Shown here piece by piece: positions 1 to 9,389 of a DNA stretch of 16,856 bases. Each line of letters starts with the position of its first letter. Position 1 is the first letter of the stretch. Source of the stretch: Globomyces pollinis-pini (taxonomy: Eukaryota > Chytridiomycota > Chytridiomycetes > Rhizophydiales > Globomycetaceae). The stretch covers positions 22,007-38,862 of the forward strand of contig MU621257.1 in NCBI GenBank assembly GCA_025399215.1. The letters run 5' to 3'. A program made the translations under genes and the position numbers. The notes under the pieces are model-generated. The model was not told the DNA's origin. It made no database searches and was given only the letters and a program-made list of their open reading frames with translations.

Positions 1-174
1 GTGTGAGTTCTAGAAGGATTCAATGAATATAGTTCCATCAAATCATTCCATTATTTACTATTTCATAACTTACTATTTCAAAAAAGCGGTTTGTGTGTAA
101 CAACGCGAATGGAAAAAGTCAACATTGGAAATTGAAAGTTTCAAAGGTAACGGATCATTAGATGGCAAACACAT
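1..174. other. Left-edge stretch downstream of the small gene
   Basis: No independent gene is supported here. On the minus strand the frame of the small gene (435-175) stays open for 33 codons after its TGA, through 174-76, before a TAG at 75-73. This could be 3' untranslated sequence, or a missed splice could extend the gene. I see no clear acceptor that would justify an extension. Confidence 0.4.
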
Positions 175-421
175 TCACTGTAGATTTGATTCATCCAACT
201 TTCCAAAAATGAAGTCAATTATTTGGCTGTGTTTTCCTTGTTGCATGAGAGTCATAGCAACGGTTATAAATGAAGGAACATTGCCCTAAAATCACACGTG
301 CAGATTTTCATCGCAATTTACAATAGATTTGTAAGATTGTGTTAGGACCAAACTTGAGTTGAGGTCAGTTAATAAAGTAAAACTTAGTCTACATACATGG
401 TAAAGTTTATTATAGATATTA

Positions 422-435
<14 letters not shown>
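175..435 (-). CDS. Small unidentified protein, start overlaps the WDR5-like stop
   Basis: I do not recognise the family. Two exons (435-322 and 285-175) flank a 36-nt GT...AG intron (286-321) and give a 74-residue product. It begins MKKIDNIYNK, runs through a Leu/Thr/Ser-rich helical-looking stretch, reads YKSIGNVPSF across the splice junction, and ends GKLDESNLQ. The composition is coding-like, without the Lys/Asn/Ile runs of random AT-rich frames, and the exons join in frame, which is the main support. The ATG at 435-433 lies 9 bases upstream of the WDR5-like TGA (424-422) in another frame, so the two genes overlap by 14 nt on the same strand. Expression could be from a shared transcript or from a promoter inside WDR5. 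A short alternative intron near the 3' end could change the C-terminus. No membrane segment or known motif is visible. Confidence 0.45.
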
Positions 436-1793
<1,358 letters not shown>

Positions 1794-1923
1794 AAAAGAG
1801 AAACAACTGTAACCCTAAGTAACCCTAATATCCCTCTAAAATTCTCAAACTAGAATTCTTTCCAATTTATTTACAATTCAAAAATGATTGCTAAATTATT
1901 AAATCTTAGAGTTATTTTATATT
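1794..1923 (-). promoter_or_regulatory. Short promoter of the WDR5-like gene with two TTAGGGTTA motifs
   Basis: Only 130 bp separates the upstream gene from the WDR5-like ATG. On the coding strand it carries TTAGGGTTA at 1828-1820 and 1818-1810, ten bases apart, followed by a T-rich stretch before the ATG. The same motif in the same orientation is repeated eight times upstream of CCT3. In other fungi, TTAGGG-type sites at promoters are bound by Myb/telobox factors such as Tbf1. The role here is inferred from position and recurrence only. Confidence 0.5.
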
Positions 1924-3936
1924 CTATACTTGAAATGAATGGGGTTCATTGCGTTTAACAACTTGTCTTTCTCCCTTCACTTTATCAACATACTTTCTCT
2001 GATAACCGTAAAATTGTTCTACTGCTTTCGTTGTATTATATCGGTGAATAATTTCATCCTCTTGCATTATACCAAATGGATGCTTTTCCAGTTTTAATCC
2101 TGCATCTAACCATTCTTTCTGAATAATAATTGTTGCAAACTCTATTGATCCAATAGATACTACTGTAAATGGAGACACCAATTTCACACCCAAATTTCCC
2201 CATATAGATTCTTGATTAAACGTCTCATACTTGTTAATGTGCCCAAGAAGAAGTTGCTGCTTCACTCTATCACACATCTGTTAATATATTGAATAAATTA
2301 CCCGTCTTTTTTGATTGCCGAATTTTTAAAGACTGCACACGTTCCTTTCCGGATCACGAAAGCTGTCGCCAATGTCTGACCTTCTCTAATTAACACCGTG
2401 TCTTCTTTGGCTTGCCGTACGACCGTTTTATCTGCCACCTGTTTCAATGATTTTCGATCCATAGCTGAAAATAAAGAAACTTTCTTGAGAAATGTCATTT
2501 TGTCAGTGGTTTCGTGTTTATTGGCAGGTCCCATCAATCGAATAAATTGTGGTTTGTCCAGGGTTATAAATGTACAATGATCACTACTGATGGTGACAGA
2601 TGTACTTCGAAGTAAATCATTCAATAGAGCCAGATCTCCAAACTTATCTCCTTCTCTCATGGCTGCCACTGGAATCTGAGGGATTGGAGGAGGTCCAGGC
2701 CAGCCTGGTTTGTTGATTGAAATCGAGATCGTTCCTTCCAAAATAACATACCTAATGGTTAACATCATCAGCTAATACCATTTGTCCCCAGGATCACCTT
2801 GGTAAAATAGTATATGATCTTTCGGGTAACTGACCACATTTAACTCCTTGGTTAAATGTGGAAATATATATTCCGGTGTAGTTTGAAATGCAGGTAAGAT
2901 ACGCAGATAATCATCAATTGATCGTCGTTGTTCTTTTGTTCTCAAATCTTTTGGTAAACGCAAATATTCAATAAACGTTTGTTTATCAATCATTTCACGT
3001 TTCTTTCGATTCAAAGTATCAATCTTTTTAAAGACTACATGTGCTTCTGATGGATGTTTTTGATCAAGTGCAAATTTGACTCTTGCAATAGAATCGGTTG
3101 CTAAAGCAGAAGCTACTTTCCGTAAGAATACTTGTTTTGTTTCTGGTGGAGGTAATTTAGGTGTCTCTCTCTTTACTTTTAATGCTTGACCTGACATATT
3201 GATGATTGGGTTATATTACCTGATAATCGATACCAAGTATCTACTTCAAATCCATTATATAATTTTTTTGGTTTAGGTTTATCATGAACTATATCCAATA
3301 TACTCTGTAATCGAACCTATATATAGATATAACAAACTTTGAATGGTATAGTTACCTTATGAATGTGTTGACTATCATCATATACGTCAGCATTACAATT
3401 GAACGATTCTTGTTGTAACAAATCACGTAATTGATCAAACATGATAGATTCTTTACTAACTTTTTTTACCAATTTAGTTTTCTTTTTAGAATTCTTCATA
3501 CTTTGTAATAAATCTTCATAATATTCGAAATCGTAAGAATATTGATTACTTATTGAATGTGTAATTGCTAAAGGATTTCGACTTGTATTTTTTTGTGCAT
3601 TTGTTAAACTTGGAAATGTATATTTCTTTTTAGATGTTATTAAACTACTATCAATAGGTTCTTGTTCCACAACATCTTTTGATTTATTTTGTTTTAACTG
3701 TCTTTGTAAAGGTGAATATCTAGACTCTTTAATAAAAATCAAAAGTACAATTCAATTTGTATATCACCTTCAATATCAATTAATTTTCCAATCTTGCTTT
3801 CTCGACTAATTGTTATATAAACTATTGTTTTTTTTTACCATTTGGTATATTCTTTTACAGTTTTTAATTCTGATTTCCTAAATGATAGATTTTCAGCTAT
3901 ATCTACCACCGTATTATCCAATTTACTGATCACCAT
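1924..3936 (-). CDS. Double cyclic-nucleotide-binding-domain protein, copy A (CNBD2-like)
   Basis: Seven exons, 602 residues. Introns: 3838-3806 (33 nt), 3767-3727 (41), 3355-3317 (39), 3219-3191 (29), 2778-2752 (27) and 2301-2267 (35). The ATG at 3936 is the first in frame and aligns with the starts of copies B and C through the shared block ENLSFRKSELK. The N-terminal third is Lys/Ser-rich, with SKESIMFDQLRDLLQQ near its end. A linker with RTKEQRR and PAFQTTPEYIFPHL follows. The first cNMP domain contains ILFYQGDPGDKWYVILEG and a phosphate-binding-cassette-like FGDLALLNDLLRSTSV: the Arg is kept, and the usual Glu is Asp. A Pro-rich insert (PGWPGPPPIPQIP) precedes the cassette. A second, degenerate domain has VLIREGQTLATAFVIRKG without a clear cassette. 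CNBD2-type proteins are linked to flagella and sperm in animals; ligand binding here is unproven. Confidence 0.88.
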
Positions 3937-4603
3937 CAACAACAAACTAAACTATATAAAATTCTTTAATTATTAATTGTTGAAATCCTATTTGTACACA
4001 AACACTTGTATTTGTATATTATTTGTTGTAACAAAATAACAATCATGATTTACTAGGAATGATTTAAAATGATTTTCATGCATGTCCAATTGGAACATGT
4101 CAAGATTAGCTCGTACGTATCCAAATTTGTGTTATAAACAGATAAATCAATCAAACAATCAATTACCCAAGCGATCGATCAATCGATCAATCAATCATTG
4201 AGAATGGTTATAATAAACGAACTGGTTGAATATCATCAACTATAATTGTATTCATCATCATTTTACACATCATCACCCTCTCTCTCAAAACATAAAATCC
4301 TAATTATTGTATATCAAATATCATTTGGGTCAAAATAATCCCATACCAATGAGAATTATAAAATAGTTGAAAAGATGGTTTTGTATGAAAAATTATTGAA
4401 AAAAAATCCTAATAAATTGGAAAACAGGTCCGGTTACCAAAGTAACGTATCCATCCAAATCGAAAAACTATACGTGATACATATCACAATCTAATTTCAC
4501 ATTCACTGTTTATGATCAAACCAAATACAAAAACCTATGAAACTATACCGCATTCAAATCCACAATAAAAAAAAATTATATTACTATAAAAAAAGGTTAC
4601 AAA
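3937..4603. other. Intergenic region between the DAGL 3' end and copy A
   Basis: AT-rich, with no supported gene on either strand; only short open frames occur. It should contain the DAGL 3' end and the promoter of copy A. It holds a low-complexity ATCA/GATC tract (4143-4200) and a small inverted repeat GTTACcaaaGTAAC near 4433. Neither the TTAGGGTTA motif nor an RNA gene was seen. Confidence 0.6.
4143..4200. repeat. ATCA/GATC low-complexity tract
   Basis: Runs of ATCA and CAAT interrupted by GCGATCGATC and ATCGATCAATC. It lies about 200 bp upstream of copy A's start, so it may be promoter low-complexity sequence. No function can be read from it. Confidence 0.55.
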
Positions 4604-7600
4604 TCAACTATAAACTTTCAAAGGTAAATCAGGATGAATATCCTCATATTCCTTCAAAATCCCAAAGATAGCAGTATGATCAGAAATCATGGTACGACTG
4701 ACAACAACTTCCTGGAATTCTTCCTTGGTAGCCCATCGCGGGAGGTAAATGTATTTGGAGTCTACAGAAATGTGGGTGACGTAGACGATACGTTCCTTGA
4801 CGACATCTGTAAAGGCTTGTAAGGATTTTTGACCTCGTTTGCGTTTGATGGGTTCAGGGTCGGTGGGGATGATATCCGGGTTGGATTTGTATTTTTGGGT
4901 AATATCTTTAAGTTTTTCGATATAGAGGATACGACCGGGTATAAACATGGGACTGGTTTCGGATTCGAAAACAGGTTCGAGGTATGCATGTGAAGTTTCA
5001 TTAACTTTCCAACGTTTGGGGATAGATAGTGTCGTGGCACGAATACGATCATATTCGGTATTGGAGACTGAATATTTACGAATACGCACTTCAGGATCCA
5101 CAGGTTTCGTTTTCAATTGGTTGGATAAAATTGATCCAAAAATCTGATACTTTGCTTGATTGGAATGATTTAATAATCTACCAACATCTGCCTTGAGAAT
5201 TTCCAAGGATCGAACAGTGGTACGTGATACAACATCATCCCCTCCAACGATAGATATACAGAAATCGTTGAATAACCCAGAAGCCTTTTCACTGGTACAA
5301 CCACCAGGCATTGCATATGCATAACATCTTGTTTGCATATACCCATGTTTTCGTAACATGTAGGCCACAAAGGCTGCCACTCCCCCACCCAATGAATGAC
5401 CACATACTACAATACTATACTTGGACACACGACTACCATTAAAAATGAATCAATTACCTATCACGATTACCCATAATATTTTCCAAAATATGATTGGATA
5501 AAATATCAGCAACAATATTTTTAGCAGTTCGTAGAAATCCAGAATGAACTTGATACGATTCCGGATCCGGTAAATCCTCATCCAAAATTTCCGGATCCAA
5601 TTTCAAATCAACAATGACATCAGCAGCAGAGTACGTACCACGGATAGCAATCACAATCGAATTCCAGTCATGGTCAAGTGATACCAAATAAGGTGATTGG
5701 AATAAATCATTTAATGGTGAAAAATGAATCAAAACATCCATTTTACTTTGAACTTCATTATCAAGTTGTACATAGGCCATATTTGCATAATGACAGAAAT
5801 GAATCACATCTAGTATATCTGGTCGTTTCATTTCGATTTTGGATTGATTGGGAACACTAAAGGCATAAGAATTAAATGTCCAATCAAGTTTTTGTCGTTG
5901 TTTTTCATAATACTCTAATTGAAAATTTTCAACCACATTGGCATTGGCAATCACATCTTCAGATCCAACTGCATACGATTTGGATTTGTTCAAACTTTTG
6001 ACTCGATCAACAGAGGAAGAGTAGAATGCACTGGTAGGTCTTGGTTTTTTGTTTAACGTTAATGGTCGCATTTCAACTGTTTCTGGTGCTGAATTGGGTG
6101 GGTCTAATAGTGTGGCCAAACTGGATTGTGATTGTTTACTCTCATGCACAGGTGAATTGTATAATTGGTTGGATTGACTTTCTTTACCCTTGTGTAGGTC
6201 TGTATTAACCATCAAACTAGATTCTTCATGTGATCCAACAATGTTTTGGGTAACTTTGTTAGCATATTCTTGTAAAGTAGCTACACTAGGTAAATGGCTC
6301 AAAGATAATCGTTGTGACGGATGATGCTCTTTAGGACTTCCAGATTGATCTGAACTGTCTTCCCCTTCCAACACATTAAACGAAAAAGTTTGCATTTTGA
6401 TGGAATGATCAACGTGATTGCCTTTGATAACTGATGGTTGAGGATCAACATCCGGTTCGATTTGTGATTTACGACGATGAACTTGATTACGATTCAAAGA
6501 TTCATGTTGATACCAGTTTGACCAATCATGATCATCATTTAATCCTGCATTTCGTAATTCTAGGGATATTAATTTGAATTCATTACCTGTTACATCACGT
6601 ACTATTTTCTGTTCTTGCTTTAGTAGAATTAATCCAACAGCCATATCAGTAGGCGCCTAATATTAGTATTTTTTTAATCTTACCCAATCAACATCTTTAA
6701 AATATTTGGCAAGTGATTGTGAAATAGATACGATAACAGCTTGAGTCTCACTATGATCACGATGTGTTTCTTTTGTAAAAAACCTAACCATTATTTTAAA
6801 TTCAAAAACCATTCAATTCTTCGTTTCCATAGTTTTAAATAATCATTCCAATCCTTATTCACCATATTCTTTGCCTTGGATCCCCAAACGAATAGAGAGA
6901 GTGCCACGAAATAGATGAATGCGGATACAAAAGACCAAAAGATGACGATACGGACCAAAGTCAATGAAATATCAATTTTGGCGTTTTCAGTACATTTCAG
7001 TAAATTTTCAACTGGGATTGGATCGTAAATAACATAAAAACCTATCGTTACATTTTAAAATTAGCCATACCTAATTATAAAGTGATTAAAAATAAAACTA
7101 TTATACCTAATAATGAATCAGTCTTTGAAATTTCAAACCAAAAGCTTGTACCACCACTTCCAACACCACCAAAACAAAATGTAAATGTGCAAATACACTA
7201 GTATAAACCAAGACAAAACAAACCCGATATTTTCTCTCGGTTTTGGATCACTAATCGTTCCTGACATTGAAATTTTGATTAGTATAAATTCATTGATGAT
7301 AAGAACAAGTAACAGGATGGTAGAAGCTATAAGAAAGAGACCAACGGTATCAGTTGAAATACAAGAGTCTATAATAACTGCACCCAATGTGAAGACCAGA
7401 AATATTAACCTGTGAATATGAATTGGAATGAAAGAATACCTAATGATTAGTTAGTATTCTGTACCTTTAATGAATCAATATTAAATCGATACCTTTGATT
7501 AGATAATTAAAATCCAAACCTATGATTAGATAATGGAATTCTTATACCTATGAATTATAAACCATTACAAAAAACAAACCTATGATTAAATCAAACCAAG

Positions 7601-7841
7601 ACAAACCTAAAACAAATGAACAGAAACAGTATGAATACCAGACGAGTCTAAAAAGCAAAGAGAGGAATGCGGGTAAATAAATATCATCAGGAGCCATATC
7701 AATGACCCTATCGAACAGGACTAAACGACCCTACAACACAAGTCTTAACATTTTTCGACTTACCATTTGTATTGTATAGTAAAGTGAAACGGTGAAAGAA
7801 AGCAAGGACAGTGGCTTTTGGGACCCCAAAAACCCGAACAT
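4604..7841 (-). CDS. sn-1-specific diacylglycerol lipase (DAGL-like, class 3 lipase)
   Basis: Predicted membrane lipase cleaving diacylglycerol to 2-monoacylglycerol and fatty acid. Eight exons: 7841-7764, 7730-7639, 7409-7224, 7197-7139, 7041-6810, 6783-6684, 6656-5458 and 5432-4604. They sum to 2775 nt, giving 924 residues. The N-terminus carries the DAGL signature (APDDIYLPAF, like SDDLVxP) and about four hydrophobic helices within the first 240 residues. DVDWAPTDMAVGLILL matches the family's SDLDLVPSDIAAGLALL block. A Ser-rich, probably disordered stretch precedes the alpha/beta-hydrolase domain. The nucleophile is Ser662 in GHSLGGG, the likely acid is Asp715 in GGDDVVSR and the likely base is His901 in SDHTAIF, so the catalytic triad looks complete. 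Two introns are tandem micro-intron chains, annotated separately; the others are 25-33 nt. The start is uncertain: 7841 is the first ATG in frame, but the frame is open upstream to about 7990, so an unseen 5' exon is possible. Confidence 0.9.
7042..7138 (-). other. Compound intron: three micro-introns in tandem
   Basis: A 97-nt intron of the DAGL-like gene that divides without remainder into three GT...AG units: 7138-7107 (32 nt), 7106-7071 (36 nt) and 7070-7042 (29 nt). Donors are GTTTGA, GTATAA and GTATGG; acceptors are ATTAG, ATTAG and GATAG. Removing all three joins QAFG to FYVIYDPIP in frame. The exon base flanking the 5' side is G and the exon resumes with GT, so the junctions read AG|GT throughout. 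Confidence 0.8.
7198..7223 (-). other. 26-nt micro-intron of the DAGL-like gene
   Basis: Begins GTTTGTTTTG and ends TACTAG. Its removal joins PRENIG to VFAHLHFVLVVLEV, which fits the DAGL segment following the PRKS-type motif. Reading straight through gives a competing open frame (GFVLSWFILVYL) that soon stops, so the splice decides the frame here. Confidence 0.75.
7410..7638 (-). other. Compound intron: eight micro-introns in tandem with no exon between them
   Basis: A 229-nt intron of the DAGL-like gene that partitions exactly into eight consecutive GT...AG units: 7638-7607 (32 nt), 7606-7580 (27), 7579-7548 (32), 7547-7520 (28), 7519-7493 (27), 7492-7465 (28), 7464-7440 (25) and 7439-7410 (30). 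Donors are GTATTC, GTTTGT, GTTTGT, GTATAA, GTTTGG, GTATCG, GTACAG and GTATTC. Acceptors are TTTTAG, TCATAG (three times), TCAAAG, TTAAAG, CATTAG and TCACAG. Units 2, 4, 5 and 7 share a 3' end like CTAATCATAG, suggesting common descent. Full removal joins LLFRLVW to LIFLVFTLG in one transmembrane helix and preserves the 924-residue frame. Retaining the whole 229 nt would shift the frame. Confidence 0.85.
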
Positions 7842-8205
7842 GTGTTTGTGGTTCTTTGTTGAAGGGTTTAGGATGTTGGATGCGTGTGAATTGAGATTGT
7901 GTAGTTGGTTATCACGTCTATTGAATTGAGGTATGAAGTCGTTGTGTTGGGATATTTGGGGTGACAGAGGAGGCAATAATCTTTTAGAGTTTCATCACCT
8001 TTAATTGGTGGGAATAGCACTGAGAGTCTAGAATAACCAAAGTGCAGTTAGTGGATTATGGTTAGGTTCATATTTTCTTTGGAGTGCCAATAAATGTTCA
8101 TCAAATACAGTCCATTTAATTTTTTTTGGGTTCTGTAAATGATTTTCGTGTTTTTTTAGGAGTGTTATTAGTAAGAATGATAAAATATTATAATAAGAAT
8201 CTATA
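7842..8205 (-). other. Region between the GPI-protein stop and the DAGL start; possible 5' exon or gene remnant
   Basis: The minus strand has two stretches with coding-like composition but no convincing gene. One reads NPKKIKWTVFDEHLLALQRK around 8120-8060 and stops at 8030. Just upstream, in another frame, is NNTPKKTRKSFTEPKK; the two frames meet at an A8 run near 8118. Read together they vaguely recall protein phosphatase inhibitor-2 (a short KGILKN-like then KxxWDExNL pattern), but no ATG precedes them. The other stretch (about 7990-7842) continues the DAGL frame upstream without an ATG. It could be a DAGL 5' exon, a decayed gene, or untranslated leader. Confidence 0.3.
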
Positions 8206-9016
8206 TTAAAGCAAAAAGTATTGAGAGGCAACAAGAAGGAAGCAAGTCAAAAACAGAGCGATAGGAGAGGAATGAGCAAAACTTTTGTTTGGCCCATATT
8301 TTATATCCTGATAAGGTAATACTTTATGAGGACTCATGAGACGAAATGTAGATTTAGCAGGTGTAGGCCAACCTTCGGCAACACAACTACTTTGATTACC
8401 GACCTTGAAAGCATTGACGATATTTACATTATCAGGCATGATGAGTAACTAAATAATTTAATAAAAGGAAAAGATTACTTCATAACCACCTTCTTGAACG
8501 TTGCTGATAGAGATAAAGAGTTGATTTGTTCTGCCAGAGACGTCACCAATTTTAACGTAATCACCCGGTTGACTACCGGCGGTCATTTTACGATAGTATA
8601 GGGTAGCACCTTTTTTTGGATACTCAGGTTTAACATTTTTTTCATAAGTCCTAAATTTTAGTTTTTAATGAGAATATACCAAGTGATATTGATTGGGGAG
8701 TTTATAAAGTTGTTTAATACTTTATCATTTGGAGATATGATTGATAGAGTACCTCTTTCAGCAGCATTTTCACAAGAAGACTAAATTGTTAGATTAAGAT
8801 AGAGTATACATCCGGACATAAAGCTGTGTAAGGGTCACATTGAGCAGGTTTTTCAGTATTAGTGTTATTATTTTTATCATTATTTGAAGGATTATTTGGA
8901 GTTTGAGGACATAATTCTGGAGTGCAAGGGATATTTGTACCAGGTACAGTTTTTGGTTTATCTGTAGTTATTTGAGCGATTGATAATAATGGTAATAAAA
9001 AGTAATGATAATACAT
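8206..9016 (-). CDS. Secreted, probably GPI-anchored protein with Kre9/Knh-like domain
   Basis: Four exons (9016-8810, 8780-8680, 8650-8479, 8448-8206) with introns of 29, 29 and 30 nt, giving 240 residues. The N-terminus MYYHYFLLPLLSIAQ looks like a signal peptide. A low-complexity Asn/Thr/Pro linker with CxPELCP and CDPYTALCP follows. The central domain LSIISPNDKVLNNFINSPIN then ITWTY fits the fungal Ser-Thr-rich GPI-anchored membrane (Kre9/Knh1-like) pattern, in which an IxxPxxG start leads to an ItWt strand, and ends with GGYELLIMP. The C-terminus (SSPIALFLTCFLLVASQYFL) is a hydrophobic tail directly at the stop, as in GPI-attachment signals. Likely at the cell surface or wall; the exact role is unknown. 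Each splice removes in-frame stops and keeps the domain continuous. The gene is divergent from CCT3 and shares its promoter region. Confidence 0.82.
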
Positions 9017-9389
9017 TATAAAGGGAAGTGAATAATAAAGTCGGCGTTCTTATTGAAGGGTATATGAAACAAAGGCTTGTTCCAACACTTGTAACTAGTA
9101 TAGTAGTACTTTATTTAGTGATAGTAATAATACTAATAGTAACCCAATGAGTAGTTAGGTTACTTTATGATGAATACTTGGGTTACTATGATGTTGTACT
9201 TGGGGTTAGTAATTAATAGTTAGGGTTATTTTTGTTAGGGTTAATAGTACTATTAGGGTTATTTTGTAGTTAGGGTTACTACTACTATTAGGGTTATTAT
9301 GAATAGTAGTTAGGGTTATTTTGTAGTTAGGGTTAGAGTGAGTGGTAGTTAGGGTTAGTGATCCAACTTTTCTTCAGATCAAAACAAAA
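9017..9389. promoter_or_regulatory. Divergent promoter between the GPI-protein gene and CCT3
   Basis: This 373-bp gap separates the ATG of the minus-strand GPI-protein gene from that of CCT3 and should contain both promoters. The CCT3-proximal half is dominated by TTAGGGTTA repeats, listed separately. The GPI-gene-proximal half is AT-rich and shows no such motif. No RNA gene or open frame was supported. Confidence 0.7.
9220..9357 (+). repeat. Eight irregularly spaced TTAGGGTTA motifs upstream of CCT3
   Basis: Exact TTAGGGTTA starts at 9220, 9235, 9253, 9270, 9288, 9310, 9327 and 9349, with start-to-start spacing of 15-22 bp. All lie on the plus strand, reading toward CCT3. Decayed relatives (TTGGGTTAC, GGGGTTAG, AGTTAGGTTAC) occur at 9150-9210. 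Spacers are rich in TAGTA/ATTTTGTAG. This is not a perfect 6-bp telomere tandem. It looks like an amplified promoter element or a decayed interstitial telomeric tract. Confidence 0.85.

Noticed and set aside
4143..4200. CRISPR-like or tandem array
   Set aside because: It is only simple ATCA/GATC low complexity without regular repeat-spacer units, in a eukaryotic gene context.
7639..7730. Exon read-through after LVW (YSYCFCSFVLG...) as real protein
   Set aside because: It reaches a stop and does not join the next exon in frame, whereas splicing at TG|GTATTC restores one continuous transmembrane helix and a correct total length.
9220..9357. True telomere or chromosome end
   Set aside because: Motifs are separated by 6-13 bp of other sequence, and unique genes continue on both sides, so this is at most an interstitial or promoter repeat.
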